The position numbers were made by a program, and so were the translations under genes. Shown piece after piece: positions 26,888 to 36,062 of a stretch of DNA of 64,000 nucleotides. A model generated the notes under the pieces. The model ran no database searches, was not told the origin of the DNA, and saw nothing but the letters and a program-made list of their open reading frames with translations. How positions within the stretch are numbered: the first letter of the stretch is position 1; each line of letters starts with the position of its first letter. Source of the DNA: Ornithinibacillus massiliensis (GTDB lineage Bacteria; Bacillota; Bacilli; Bacillales; Amphibacillaceae); the NCBI RefSeq assembly GCF_018310345.1, contig NZ_JAGXBY010000001.1, forward strand, positions 434,001 through 498,000, given 5' to 3'.

Positions 26888-27283
26888 ATGGTAACACTTT
26901 ACGTTACACCAAGTTGTACATCCTGCAGAAAGGCAAAAGCATGGTTTCAAGAAAACAATATACCATACAAAGAAAGAAATATCTTTTCGGAACCGTTAAC
27001 ATTCGAAGAAATAAAAGGGATTTTACGCCTAACTGAAGACGGTACCGAGGAAATTATTTCAGAACGGTCAAAAGTTTTCAAGGAGATTGATGTAGACATT
27101 GAGCAATTACCAATGAAGGAGCTATATCAATTAATCCAAGAAAATCCAGGATTATTAAGAAGACCGATTATTATTGACGAGAAGCGTCTTCAAGTAGGCT
27201 ATAACGAAGATGAAATTCGTCGTTTCTTACCAAGATCAGTTCGTACATTCCAGCTACACCAACTTCAAAAGATGGTGGACTAG
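26888..27283 (+). CDS. spx: Transcriptional regulator Spx
   Basis: This 131-residue ArsC-like protein has the redox CXXC (C10-C13) and the R92-P93 motif (GLLRRPIII) that mark Spx. It binds the C-terminal domain of the RNA polymerase alpha subunit and activates thiol-stress genes when the cysteines are oxidised. Its level is controlled by ClpXP and YjbH. The C-terminus lacks the B. subtilis end and finishes in LQKMVD. The ribosome binding site is AGAAAGGAAG. It lies close to an app-type operon, as spx does in B. subtilis. Confidence 0.95.
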   Translation: MVTLYVTPSCTSCRKAKAWFQENNIPYKERNIFSEPLTFEEIKGILRLTEDGTEEIISERSKVFKEIDVDIEQLPMKELYQLIQENPGLLRRPIIIDEKRLQVGYNEDEIRRFLPRSVRTFQLHQLQKMVD

Positions 27284-27292
27284 ATTAAATAG

Positions 27293-27327
27293 GGTGAGCA
27301 CTTTTAAACAGTGCTCACCTTTTTTTT
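27293..27327 (+). terminator. Terminator of spx
   Basis: GGTGAGCAC and GTGCTCACC form a 9-bp stem followed by eight T residues. Confidence 0.9.
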
Positions 27328-27399
27328 AAAGATAAGAAAAAAATTCCGCTTTGCCACAGTGTTTCTAGCTGTGGTATTTTTATGCGGATGGGATGGAGG

Positions 27400-28352
27400 C
27401 GGACAGTTGGTGCCCTATTTCGGTTGGGTGAGGAGAAAAGGGTAACAGAGGGAAAGTGTCAGTGCCCTATTTCGGTTGGGCGAGGAGAAAAAGGTAACAG
27501 AGGGAAAGTGTCAGTGCCTTAATTCGGTAGGGCGAGGAGAAAAAGGTAACAGAGAGATAGTGTCAGTGCCCTTATTCGGTTGAGCGAGGAGAAAAAGGTA
27601 ACAGAGGGGAAGTATCAGTGCCCTAATTCGGTAGGGCGAGGAGAAAAAGGTAACAGAGGGGTAGTATCAGTGCCTTAATTCGGTAGGGCGAGGAGAAAAA
27701 GGTAACAGAGAGATAGTGTCAGTGCCCTTATTCGGTTGAGCGAGGAGAAAAAGGTAACAGAGGGAAAGTGTCAGTGCCCTTATTTGGTTGAGCGAGGAGA
27801 AAAAGGTAACAGAGGGGTAGTATCAGTGCCCTAATTCGGTAGGGTGAGGATAAAAAGGTAACAGAGGAGTAGTATCAGTGCCCTAATTCGGTAGGGAAAG
27901 GATAAAAAGGTAACAGAGGAGTAGTATCAGTGCCCATTTTCAGTTGAGCGAGTCAAAAAAGGTAACAGAGGAGTAGTATCAGTGCCCTTTTTCAGTTGGG
28001 CAAGGAGAAAAAGGTAACAGAGGGGAAGTATCAGTGCCCTAATTCGGTTGAGCGAGTCAAAAAAGGTAACAGAGGAGTAGTATCAATGCCCTAATTCGGT
28101 TAAGCGAGGATAAAAAGGTAACAGAGGAAAGTGTCAATGCCCTAATTCGGTTAAGCGAGGAGAAAAAGGTAACAGAGGAAAGTGTCAGTGCCCTAATTCG
28201 GTTGAGTGAGGATAAAAAGGTAACAGAGGGGAAGTATCAGTGCCCTAATTCGGTAGGGCGAGGATAAAAAGGTAACAGAGGGGAAGTATCAGTGCCTTAA
28301 TTCGGTTGGTTGAGGAGAAGAGGGTAACAGGGGGAAGTATCAATATCTTTTC
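27400..28352 (+). repeat. Tandem array of a 52-bp repeat, about 18 units
   Basis: The motif GGTAACAG recurs at 27441, 27493, 27545, 27597, 27649, 27701, 27753, 27805, 27857, 27909, 27961, 28013, 28065, 28117, 28168, 28219, 28271 and 28323. The period is 52 bp, with two units of 51. Each unit reads AAAAAGGTAACAGAGG, a variable 5-8 bases, TATCAGTGCCC, then an A/T-T-T-C-G-G loop flanked by CCCTA/TAGGG-like arms, then GCGAGGA. Since 52 is not a multiple of three and each unit has TAA in one frame, the array is not coding. It fills the gap between the convergent spx and guaC terminators. Related clusters are at 50.4 and 61.9 kb. It is not CRISPR, because there are no unique spacers. Confidence 0.97.
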
Positions 28353-28364
28353 GGCAGCATAGAA

Positions 28365-28403
28365 AAACGAACACATTCTGTAATGACAAGAATGTGTTCG
28401 TTT
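28365..28403. terminator. Terminator after guaC (bidirectional)
   Basis: AAACGAACACATTCT and AGAATGTGTTCGTTT form a perfect 15-bp stem with A- and T-runs on the two sides, ending five bases before the guaC stop codon. Confidence 0.9.
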
Positions 28404-28407
28404 TTTT

Positions 28408-29391
28408 TTAGTATACTTTGTCACCATTAAAAATAGAGTTTTTAACGATTACATAATCCACATTACGAATAGCATCGAGCGTTTTGCCACCAGCATAGGA
28501 AATAGAAGATTGAAGATCTTGCTCCATTTCAATGAGTGTATCCTTTAGTGAGCCTCTATGCTCCACTAGCATTTTCTTACCTTCTACATTCTTTCTTTCA
28601 CCCTTTTGGAATTCAGAAGCGGAACCAAAGTATTCCTTATATAGCTTGCCATCTCTCTCAACAGTCTCACCAGGTGATTCCTCGTGCCCAGCAAATAGAG
28701 AACCAATCATGACCATGCTAGCGCCAAAACGGACAGACTTCGCAATATCACCGTGTGTACGAATGCCACCGTCAGCAATGATAGGTTTACTTGCTGCTTT
28801 TGCACACCAACGAAGTGCAGCTAATTGCCATCCGCCAGTACCAAAGCCAGTTTTAATTTTTGTTATACATACTTTACCAGGTCCAATTCCTACCTTAGTA
28901 GCGTCAGCACCAGCATTTTCTAATTCTCTTACAGCTTCTGGTGTTCCGACATTACCAGCAATAACAAAGCTTCCTGGTAGTGTCTTTTTAATATGTTGAA
29001 TCATTTCGATTACTGCGTTGGAATGACCATGTGCAATATCGATTGTAATATATTCTGGTGTTAAATTATTAGTAGCTAATTCTTCAATAAAGCGATATTC
29101 CTCTTCTTTTACGCCAACACTAATGGATGCGTATAATCCGCGTTCTTGCATATCCTTAACGAAGTCTAAACGCTTCTCTGGTTGGAAGCGATGCATGATA
29201 TAGAAATAGCCTTCCTCAGCTAATTTCAAGGCAATCGTTTCATCTATAATGGTTTGCATATTAGCAGGTACTACAGGTAATTTAAATTTGCGACCACCGA
29301 ATGTAATAGATGTATCACATTCCGAACGGCTAGTTACAACACATTTTGCGGGAATTAACTGGATATCTTCGTAATCAAATACGTTTTCCAT
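28408..29391 (-). CDS. guaC: GMP reductase
   Basis: This 327-residue IMPDH/GMPR-family barrel enzyme reduces GMP to IMP with NADPH. The catalytic cysteine is C175 in [15 protein letters not shown], and the flap and substrate loops ([27 protein letters not shown]) are intact. I start it at ATG 29391 behind AGGAGTGC; the in-frame upstream ATG at 29448 has no ribosome binding site, and its extra residues are not family-like. No CBS domain is present, which separates it from IMP dehydrogenase. It recycles guanine nucleotides in the cytoplasm. Confidence 0.95.
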   Translation of the reverse strand: MENVFDYEDIQLIPAKCVVTSRSECDTSITFGGRKFKLPVVPANMQTIIDETIALKLAEEGYFYIMHRFQPEKRLDFVKDMQERGLYASISVGVKEEEYRFIEELATNNLTPEYITIDIAHGHSNAVIEMIQHIKKTLPGSFVIAGNVGTPEAVRELENAGADATKVGIGPGKVCITKIKTGFGTGGWQLAALRWCAKAASKPIIADGGIRTHGDIAKSVRFGASMVMIGSLFAGHEESPGETVERDGKLYKEYFGSASEFQKGERKNVEGKKMLVEHRGSLKDTLIEMEQDLQSSISYAGGKTLDAIRNVDYVIVKNSIFNGDKVY

Positions 29392-29528
29392 AATTAGCAC
29401 TCCTAAATACGAATATTTTATCGTATGATAATAATAATTGTTCGCCATTAGCTAATTTACTACATTTTCTTTTGTGTGTCAAATTTCATTTATAGGCTAT
29501 GCTAATTGGTGCAATTTAATCCATTATA

Positions 29529-29574
29529 AAACACCCCCGAAAGTTAGGGATTTACTCTAATTTCGGAGGTGTTT
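29529..29574 (-). terminator. Terminator of the YdeI-like gene
   Basis: AAACACCCCCGAAA-GTTAG and CTAA-TTTCGGAGGTGTTT form a long stem. It follows the stop codon of the - strand gene at 29591. Confidence 0.8.
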
Positions 29575-29590
29575 CTAGTTAAAGCTGTGA

Positions 29591-30244
29591 TTATTTCTTG
29601 TTTTGACGGAATAAATCAATCGTCTTATACCCTTGAGATAATACCTCTACCATTTGTTCAACTCGTTTATCTCGGGTTTTTTGCTGTTTGGCAGAAAAGA
29701 TGAATCGTGCCCAGTCTCTTCTATAACCAGGGGTTAGACTCTGATAGAATGAAAATTCACTTGGATGATCGATTAACATTGCTTCCACGTCCTTAACATT
29801 AACCTCATAATCGGCTACAGATTGACTAGAGGGAGACGTTTTTTTCTCCTTTTTCTTTTCACGCTTAAGTCCTACAACGGTAAATACATCATCCATACTA
29901 ACCATTCGAGCAAATTTAATATCACTATCGTAGACATATCCATCTTCATCAACCTTTAGCGCAGGGAAAATTTCATCGCGATGGACATGTGTATCGTATC
30001 GTTTGTTTCCTTTTTTAGGGTAGGCGAAAAAGAGGTAGCCCTTTTCCTGCAATAATTCATTACCCTCGATAACTTTGATTGTGTGTTTTACCATTTCCTC
30101 AATCGTTTCAATAAAAATAAAAATGGCATCATGATTCTTTATCAATTCTGTAGCAAAGTTGTCGAATATTATATAGTCTTCAGGTTTATTCAATACTACG
30201 AGGTTATGATATTTTGATAACTTTAATTTCTCTATAATAGACAT
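29591..30244 (-). CDS. YdeI/OmpD-associated family protein
   Basis: This 217-residue soluble protein has an N-terminal domain of about 130 residues with a DUF1801/YdhG-like look. A lysine-rich linker (about 131-145) and a C-terminal YdeI/OmpD-associated motif follow (SLTPGYRRDWARFIFSAKQ and KRVEQMVEVLSQGYK). The family is common in Firmicutes and Bacteroidetes. Some members are annotated as bacteriocin-protection proteins, but the biochemical role is unknown. It is a single gene with ribosome binding site AGGAGTATTC and its own terminator. Confidence 0.78.
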   Translation of the reverse strand: MSIIEKLKLSKYHNLVVLNKPEDYIIFDNFATELIKNHDAIFIFIETIEEMVKHTIKVIEGNELLQEKGYLFFAYPKKGNKRYDTHVHRDEIFPALKVDEDGYVYDSDIKFARMVSMDDVFTVVGLKREKKKEKKTSPSSQSVADYEVNVKDVEAMLIDHPSEFSFYQSLTPGYRRDWARFIFSAKQQKTRDKRVEQMVEVLSQGYKTIDLFRQNKK

Positions 30245-30363
30245 CTTAGAATACTCCTTTTCCCATGAAACTAATTATTATATTGAACATATCTCTCTTT
30301 ACGGGTGGTGTCAATGTAGTTAAATGGGTAAACTGACTAATAATAATATTGGAAGGTGATATC

Positions 30364-30900
30364 ATGCAAGAGGCAGTTTTTTTAGATAGAGATGGGGTCA
30401 TTAATGAGGTATTGTCCCATCGGGTGAGATTTGTTAATAAGGCTAGTGACTTTTATTTACTAGAAGGGGTTGGAGAAGCCGTTAAGTCATTAAATAATAT
30501 GGGGTTTAAAGTGTTTGTGGTCACTAATCAAGGTGGTGTTGGATTGGGATATATGACGGAATCAGCGCTTGAGGAGGTCCACCAAAAAATGCGTGATGAT
30601 TTAGCAGCATTCGGAGCAAGAATTGATGATATTGCATATTGTCCACATAAGCCACGAGCCAGCTGCGCATGCAGAAAACCAGGTGCTCAAATGTTACTTG
30701 ATTTAGCAGAAAAACATGGGGTGAATTTAAGGAAGAGCTATATGGTTGGCGATCGTGACCAGGATATTGAAGCTGGGAAGAGAGCTGGAACCAAAACAGT
30801 GTTGGTTGGAACTCGAGAAGAAACGAAGAGTGAAGCAGATATGAAGTTTAAAGATTTGTTAACTTTTACAAAATGGCTAATAGATGGTGCCCCAGATTAA
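30364..30900 (+). CDS. HAD-IIIA family phosphatase (GmhB-like)
   Basis: A 178-residue HAD phosphatase. It has the nucleophile motif FLDRDGVIN (D8, D10), motif II VTNQGG, a zinc-binding loop CPHKPRASCACRKP, and a C-terminal motif VGDRDQDIEAG. This is the pattern of D-glycero-D-manno-heptose-1,7-bisphosphate phosphatase and histidinol phosphatase. I start at ATG 30364, because GGAAGGTGAT (30351-30360) lies inside the longer frame. Gram-positive Bacillaceae seldom make lipopolysaccharide heptose, so the true substrate is probably another sugar or nucleotide phosphate. It stands alone. Confidence 0.85.
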   Translation: MQEAVFLDRDGVINEVLSHRVRFVNKASDFYLLEGVGEAVKSLNNMGFKVFVVTNQGGVGLGYMTESALEEVHQKMRDDLAAFGARIDDIAYCPHKPRASCACRKPGAQMLLDLAEKHGVNLRKSYMVGDRDQDIEAGKRAGTKTVLVGTREETKSEADMKFKDLLTFTKWLIDGAPD

Positions 30901-30908
30901 GGGGCACC
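30886..30908 (+). terminator. Terminator-like hairpin
   Basis: GGTGCCCC and GGGGCACC form a perfect 8-bp stem that includes the stop codon of the HAD gene in its loop. The T-tract after it is poor (TAATATTGATTG). Confidence 0.5.
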
Positions 30909-30945
30909 TAATATTGATTGTTAATACTAGAAAATCAAGTAAGAT

Positions 30946-31725
30946 CTATCTGTGGTCAGATATTCTCCACCATATAAAAGTAGTGGTTAATCCAATAATA
31001 CTAATCAATATTACTAGTGTAAAGCTTAGTAAACCGATACTTTCACTTGTACCATCAATGCCACTATAAAGAGCAGGTATTGCCCATGGGAAGTATGCCC
31101 CATACCCTATTGTAGCGAGGATTTGTGAGAAGACTACCATTAAGATTACAAAACCCAAAGGAGCTAAGTACCCTCGACCTAAACAAGCAAATAAAGCTAC
31201 TGGTGTACTTAACAAAACTGTTAAAAGTGTTGTGACAATTAATGTATAAAGACCTTCTACCAGAGTTGTAATAGACCAATCAGGTAGAATAATGATAAGT
31301 CCTAGGATAATGCCAAATGCGATAATATATAACGCCAATGCCATATTAGCTACAAATGCAGTGAAAAACTTTGCTAGAATAATGGTTCTTCTTGGGAAGG
31401 GAAGAGCAATTAGGTCTTTTATTGTTCTATCCGAATATTCCCTCCCAAATATCCAACTTGTTACAAATCCGAATATGACTATTCCTCCAATTGCTAATAT
31501 TTGTGATAGTAAATTGAGGTAAGATGGCCAGCTAGCTTCCCCTATGATCTTGGCTTTAGCTCCGATTAGACCATTGTTTTGTGCAAGGATTGGATCCTTA
31601 AGGATAATCATAAAGAGTCCTCCCATTAAGGGTGCGAATGAAAAAGCTCCTAAGGTTATCCAGAACATTTTTGATTTGCGTAATTTAAATAACTCTGTTT
31701 GAATTGCTCCTAATGCAGGATTCAT
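30946..31725 (-). CDS. ABC-2 type transporter permease
   Basis: This 259-residue integral membrane protein has six predicted spans and the ABC-2 arrangement of a long extracytoplasmic loop after the first span. The phrase FGREYSDRTIKDLIALPFPRRTI is typical of bacitracin/lantibiotic-resistance permeases. It overlaps the ATPase gene by 41 bases, so the two are translationally coupled. Such pairs export or clear peptide antibiotics or other amphiphiles. The TetR repressor that leads the operon supports a resistance or detoxification role. The substrate is unknown. Confidence 0.85.
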   Translation of the reverse strand: MNPALGAIQTELFKLRKSKMFWITLGAFSFAPLMGGLFMIILKDPILAQNNGLIGAKAKIIGEASWPSYLNLLSQILAIGGIVIFGFVTSWIFGREYSDRTIKDLIALPFPRRTIILAKFFTAFVANMALALYIIAFGIILGLIIILPDWSITTLVEGLYTLIVTTLLTVLLSTPVALFACLGRGYLAPLGFVILMVVFSQILATIGYGAYFPWAIPALYSGIDGTSESIGLLSFTLVILISIIGLTTTFIWWRISDHR

Positions 31726-32647
31726 GTAAATGGTCTCCTTTCTCTTGAATAATACGCAGAAAATAGCTTTCTAGGTCTTCTTGTTCAACCGATAATTTAG
31801 TGAGTAAATGACCGCCTTGAACTAGAATTTGGGCAACTTGTTCGGGTGAGGTGATTGCCTTTTGCTGATGCAATTCTATTGTCCCTGCTTGCGATACATG
31901 GGGATCATACCCATGTTGCAGTAATAGATCCACAGTAGATGATAGGTTTTTTGTTTGAATATGTAGTCGTTGATTCAATAATTGTGGTAGTTCTTTAGAT
32001 GATAGCTCTTGATGTAAATTCCCATTATGAATAATCCCTATTTTTGTCGCAGTTCTAGCAACTTCACTAAGAAGATGGCTGGAAATAAAGATAGTTACTC
32101 CGTGATTATGAGCTAAATCCTGTAGTAGTTCTCTAATTTCTACTATTCCAGCGGGATCAAGTCCGTTAACAGGCTCATCCATTATTAATATTTGAGGGTG
32201 ATGTAATAATGCCTTTGCAATGCCTAAACGCTGTGCATTTCCTAGGGAAAGGTGTTTGGCCTTTTTATTGGCGTATCTTGTCAAGTTTAGCCGCTCCAAA
32301 ATATTTGTTACGGACTGTGGGTCCAGAATGCCATATAGTCGACGAAATATATTAAGGTTTTCTTTAACGGTTAGTTCCGGGTAGGCATATGGAGTTTCTA
32401 CTATATAGCCCACATCCTGCCAAATAGGGTAGTTAGATAGATTTACATGTTTCCCATTAATAAAGCAAGCCCCTTCACTAGGGTTTATCATACCAAGCAT
32501 CATTCTTATCATGGTTGTTTTTCCTGCTCCGTTTAAGCCAATAAATCCATAAATCTCTCCTCTGTTTACTTGAAGCGATACCTGATTGACAGCCTGAAAT
32601 CCTCTATAGTTTTTTGAAAGGCTCTCTGTTTGAATCACAGCTTGCAC
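31685..32647 (-). CDS. ABC transporter ATP-binding protein (BcrA-like)
   Basis: This 320-residue ATPase has Walker A GLNGAGKTT, Walker B ILIMDEPVNGLDP, H-loop ISSHLLSE and a non-canonical signature LSLGNAQRLGIAKAL, as often seen in BcrA/CcmA-type exporters. A C-terminal extension of about 90 residues follows the core. The start is GTG 32647 behind GGAGGAATAAG, three bases after the TetR stop. It powers the adjacent ABC-2 permease. Confidence 0.9.
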   Translation of the reverse strand: MQAVIQTESLSKNYRGFQAVNQVSLQVNRGEIYGFIGLNGAGKTTMIRMMLGMINPSEGACFINGKHVNLSNYPIWQDVGYIVETPYAYPELTVKENLNIFRRLYGILDPQSVTNILERLNLTRYANKKAKHLSLGNAQRLGIAKALLHHPQILIMDEPVNGLDPAGIVEIRELLQDLAHNHGVTIFISSHLLSEVARTATKIGIIHNGNLHQELSSKELPQLLNQRLHIQTKNLSSTVDLLLQHGYDPHVSQAGTIELHQQKAITSPEQVAQILVQGGHLLTKLSVEQEDLESYFLRIIQEKGDHLHESCIRSNSNRVI

Positions 32648-32650
32648 GAC

Positions 32651-33250
32651 TTATTCCTCCTTTATAAGTCCATTAACTGTATGGTTAATGAGAAACTCTA
32701 TTGTTTTTGGATATTCCAATTCACCAATTTTTTCCTTTTGGAATGAAAGAAATACCAACGATCGTAATATGCTAGCTATCATCTTTGGTGATTCTGTAAA
32801 CTGTAACCCTTGTTTTTCCCACTTTTGAATTAATATGGATGAAAAGTCAGAGTCTTTATCGAAGTGACTTTCTAGTTTCTCCGGTGGTAGCTTTCTAAAT
32901 AAGTACTCCAAATTGTTCTCTAAGTACAGCTGCTGAATAATTGTAGATTTTTCTATACTAGTAATCATTCTTAGAAGCGTTATCTTAACAGTTTGTTTAG
33001 GGTTATCTCCGAGTTCAAGCTGTAATAGCTCATTCTTTATTTGCGCTTCTTCTTGTTCGAGAACCTCAAAATAAAGTTCTTCTTTTGATTGATAGAATTT
33101 ATAAAAGCTACCAGCAGCAATACCTACTTTCGATGTAATATCTTGAATACTAGTTTTTTGTAGACCATGTATCGAAAATAGTTGTTTCCCTTGTTCGATT
33201 AACGCTTCCTTGATGACCTTCTTTTCATGATTGTTGAACCCTTTTGGCAT
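32651..33250 (-). CDS. TetR family transcriptional regulator
   Basis: This 199-residue repressor has an N-terminal TetR helix-turn-helix (about residues 14-60: ALIEQGKQLFSIHGLQKTSI...GIAAGSFYKFYQSKEEL) and a helical ligand-binding domain. I start it at ATG 33250 behind AAAGGATC; the in-frame extension to 33340 covers the operator and is not protein-like. A perfect dyad 27 bases upstream is its likely operator. It is the first gene of a TetR-ABC-permease operon, so it should repress the exporter until its ligand is present. Confidence 0.9.
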   Translation of the reverse strand: MPKGFNNHEKKVIKEALIEQGKQLFSIHGLQKTSIQDITSKVGIAAGSFYKFYQSKEELYFEVLEQEEAQIKNELLQLELGDNPKQTVKITLLRMITSIEKSTIIQQLYLENNLEYLFRKLPPEKLESHFDKDSDFSSILIQKWEKQGLQFTESPKMIASILRSLVFLSFQKEKIGELEYPKTIEFLINHTVNGLIKEE

Positions 33251-33277
33251 ATCGTTAGATCCTTTCTTTTGAATATA

Positions 33278-33300
33278 TGAATAAAATATTTTTTTATTCA
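33278..33300 (-). promoter_or_regulatory. Operator-like dyad upstream of tetR
   Basis: TGAATAAAA (33278-33286) and TTTTATTCA (33292-33300) are perfectly complementary, with a 5-bp spacer. The location just before the ribosome binding site of the TetR gene fits autorepression of the whole exporter operon. Confidence 0.6.
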
Positions 33301-33556
33301 CATAAAGCATAGCATCTTTTTCTGAATAATTCCAGAACAAATTTTCAATTTTTTTAAAAGGAAGCTAGTGTGCGTAGAATGGCTACAGCTTGAATGATTA
33401 TGATAACCATGGATAGCTAAGGTCTTTTAAGATTATGTTTAATTGTATAGAATTTGTTAAATTTTATATCAATTTAATGATTTTAGCAGGATTCATCGAT
33501 GTCCCGATAGAATATAGTATTTAGGATTGATTAACAAAAAAAGAGGAGGAATTATC

Positions 33557-34123
33557 ATGTCCAAGAAAGTATTGATTCTTGCTGGTGATGCAGTAGAGGC
33601 GTTAGAAATTTACTATCCATATTTCCGTTGCCTAGAGGAAGGGTTTGAAACGACTATTGCTGCATCATCACCAAAGAAGTTGCATACTGTTGTTCATGAC
33701 TTCATCGGTTGGGAAACATACACAGAGAAAGAAGGATACTTAATCGAGGCGACAGCGAGCTTTGAAGCAATTAAACCAGAGGAATATGATGGGTTGATTA
33801 TTCCAGGAGGTCGTGCACCGGAATTTATGCGTCTGAATGAGCATGTACCAGCTATTGTAAGACACTTTTTTGAAGCGGATAAGCCGATTGCAGCGGTTTG
33901 TCATGCTGCTCAGGTACTAACGACAGTACGTGAGCATATGAAGGGAAGAGAGCTAACGGCCTATATTGCGTGTAAGCCGGAAGTAGAAGCGTTAGGCTCA
34001 ACATATGTTAGTGAGCCAAACCATGTGGATGGGAATTTAATCTCTGGTCATGCTTGGCCGGATTTGCCTGGGTTGATGAAGGAGTTCGTGAAACAAGTAA
34101 ATGGTGTAGGAGTAGAGGCGTAA
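33557..34123 (+). CDS. DJ-1/PfpI family protein
   Basis: This 188-residue protein has the DJ-1/PfpI glutamine-amidotransferase-like fold. The nucleophilic elbow is AAVCHAAQ (C115-H116), preceded by GLIIPGGRAPEF. Family members act as proteases, deglycases/glyoxalases or chaperones in stress. The ATG at 33557 is preceded by AGAGGAGGAAT; the longer frame from 33527 includes that site. It is a single gene, divergent from the TetR operon, with a terminator at about 34190. Confidence 0.88.
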   Translation: MSKKVLILAGDAVEALEIYYPYFRCLEEGFETTIAASSPKKLHTVVHDFIGWETYTEKEGYLIEATASFEAIKPEEYDGLIIPGGRAPEFMRLNEHVPAIVRHFFEADKPIAAVCHAAQVLTTVREHMKGRELTAYIACKPEVEALGSTYVSEPNHVDGNLISGHAWPDLPGLMKEFVKQVNGVGVEA

Positions 34124-34189
34124 TCTAGCAAGAACATCGAAAGAAATTTCTTCATGTAAGCCATAAAGAGTAAATTTCAAAGAAAAGAA

Positions 34190-34226
34190 ATAATTGCCCT
34201 ATTACTTGTTAGGGCAATTATTTTGT
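34190..34226 (+). terminator. Rho-independent terminator
   Basis: AATAATTGCCCTA and TAGGGCAATTATT form a 13-bp stem with an eight-base loop, followed by TTGTTTTGG. Confidence 0.85.
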
Positions 34227-34334
34227 TTTGGTTTAAGGTATATCATGTTATGGTATGAGACAACGTGCTGAACGGAAAATTGTAACGAACAACCATAAGA
34301 TAATCCTAAACAATACAGCATATGGAGGCTAACT

Positions 34335-34913
34335 ATGAACAATGATCAATGGTTTACCACTATTCCAACATTAGAGACGGAAAGATACATACTTAGAGGA
34401 ATTCAGCTAGAGGATGCTAGCCGTTTATTTCCATTTTTACGTGATAAGGAGACAATGAAAAACATTACTGCCCATCCAGTTCAGAGTGAGGAAGAGGTGC
34501 GGCAAGGAATTATCGACTCATTAGCGAAATTTGATAAACAACAGGAAATTCCATGGGTAATTATCCATAAAAAGAACAATGACTTAGTAGGGCAATTCCG
34601 ACTACATAAACTTAGCTTATGGCATCAGAAGGCAGAGATGGGTGCCGTTATTCGCGAGGATTATCAGAATAAAGGCGTAATGACAGAAATAATAAAAGTT
34701 CTCCTACCATTTGTGTTTGACACCCTTCGACTTCATCGGCTTGTAGGGGATATTTTTGCAAGAAACGATGGTTCTAGGAAGCTATTAGAAAAATTCGGGT
34801 TTACGAAAGAAGGCGTTCTGCGTGACACCGACTATGATGGAGTGAAGTTCCATGATACCGTAGTATACTCCATGCTGCGTGAGGAATATGAATGGAAAAA
34901 GAATAACGCATGA
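34335..34913 (+). CDS. GNAT family N-acetyltransferase (RimJ/RimL type)
   Basis: This 192-residue acetyltransferase of the RimJ/RimL/SpeG-like subgroup has an N-terminal LETERYILRGIQLEDA. The acetyl-CoA loop region is represented by REDYQNKGVMTEIIK, with LHRLVGDIFARNDGSRKLLEKFGFTKEG at the C-terminal half. It probably acetylates a protein N-terminus or small amine in the cytoplasm. The ribosome binding site is TATGGAGGC. It is a single gene. Confidence 0.88.
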   Translation: MNNDQWFTTIPTLETERYILRGIQLEDASRLFPFLRDKETMKNITAHPVQSEEEVRQGIIDSLAKFDKQQEIPWVIIHKKNNDLVGQFRLHKLSLWHQKAEMGAVIREDYQNKGVMTEIIKVLLPFVFDTLRLHRLVGDIFARNDGSRKLLEKFGFTKEGVLRDTDYDGVKFHDTVVYSMLREEYEWKKNNA

Positions 34914-35008
34914 TGGAGGTACAAGTTTGGCTGATACGCGGGGTAATTTACAAAATTGTTAGAAAAATATACAATGTAACTATATTTAGTTAGATATGAG
35001 GTGTAATA

Positions 35009-35938
35009 ATGAAACTAGTTAGTTACCGATTAATAAACGAGGAAACTCCCTTACGTGTAGGAATAGTACTGGAAAATGGCGATATAGTGGATGCTCAACA
35101 AGTCTATGAAATGTACCAGCAGAAGGAATCACAAAGCAAACTGGAAACGTCATTACCATCGGATCCAACCATATTTTTTAAGCAAGGGCTACCTCTTATC
35201 GAAAAGGTAAAGGAAGCATATGGATATGCAAAGGATAATCGGTTCGAGAAGGTAAAGCGATACGAGAGAAGGGAAGTGTATTTAGGACCGGTAATTTCAG
35301 AACCATCGAAGATTATTTGTGTCGGTCGAAACTATGTAGAGCATGCTCAAGAAATGAAAAGTGAGATACCGGAATACCCAGTACTATTTGCGAAATTTGC
35401 CAATTCGTTAATCGGAGCGGATGATGCAATCGAAAAAACCTCTTTTACAGATAAGCTAGATTATGAAGTAGAGTTAACCGTCGTTATTGGAAAAGAGGCC
35501 GCTAAAGTAAAAAGAGAAGATGCTCTTGACTATATTGCAGGGTATACAATAGGAAATGATGTGTCAGCCAGGGACTTACAGAAACGTACACCTCAATGGT
35601 TACAAGGCAAGACAGTGGATAGAAGTACACCAATTGGTCCGTGGATCGTAACTCCAGATGAAGTAGGGGATCCTGGGAAACTGGATATTACATGCTATGT
35701 CAATGGAGAAGTACGTCAATCATCAAACACGGAGAAATTCATTTTTGATATTCCGTATTTAATTGAATTTATCTCTCATCTGATTACTTTAAATCCGGGA
35801 GACATCATCATGACTGGTACACCAGACGGGGTAGCTTTTGGCATGGAAACTCCTAAATTCTTACAAGACGGAGATATTGTTCGTTTGGAGATTTCCAAGA
35901 TTGGTCACATGGAGAATCGTGTCAAACAAGCTGACTAG
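35009..35938 (+). CDS. Fumarylacetoacetate hydrolase (FAH) family protein
   Basis: This 309-residue enzyme has an N-terminal domain of about 90 residues and the FAH catalytic domain (about 95-305). Markers are ICVGRNYVEHAQEM, the acidic metal site DYEVELTVVIG, NDVSARDLQ and TGTPDGVAFG. Such enzymes hydrolyse or decarboxylate beta-diketo acids in aromatic or organic-acid degradation, or act as oxaloacetate decarboxylases. There is no pathway neighbour, so the substrate is open. The ribosome binding site is GAGGTG. Confidence 0.9.
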   Translation: MKLVSYRLINEETPLRVGIVLENGDIVDAQQVYEMYQQKESQSKLETSLPSDPTIFFKQGLPLIEKVKEAYGYAKDNRFEKVKRYERREVYLGPVISEPSKIICVGRNYVEHAQEMKSEIPEYPVLFAKFANSLIGADDAIEKTSFTDKLDYEVELTVVIGKEAAKVKREDALDYIAGYTIGNDVSARDLQKRTPQWLQGKTVDRSTPIGPWIVTPDEVGDPGKLDITCYVNGEVRQSSNTEKFIFDIPYLIEFISHLITLNPGDIIMTGTPDGVAFGMETPKFLQDGDIVRLEISKIGHMENRVKQAD

Positions 35939-36062
35939 TGCAATAACCCATCATATTCTGATGGATGAAACGTAAGCTGTTAGTATAGGTTTATCTCGTA
36001 TGAAACAGGTATTATGAGTTCCTATGGAATAAAGTTTAACTTTCACAAGAAGGAGTGATCAC

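Noticed and set aside
27400..28352. CRISPR array
   Set aside because: The whole 52-bp unit is repeated, there are no unique spacers between short repeats, and no cas genes are near.
28245..28427. Open reading frame on the - strand at the end of the 52-bp array
   Set aside because: It runs through repeat units and the guaC terminator, has no ribosome binding site, and the repeat length (52) breaks any frame.
29405..29450. PurR boxes upstream of guaC
   Set aside because: Two half-sites with two mismatches each are present (TAATGGCGAACAAT on the - strand and AAATACGAATATT on the + strand), but they are 27 bp apart instead of the usual 16-17, so I do not claim PurR control.
30364..30900. Heptose bisphosphate phosphatase of LPS biosynthesis
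   Set aside because: The protein family fits GmhB, but no other heptose gene is present and the organism is Gram-positive, so only the family is stated.
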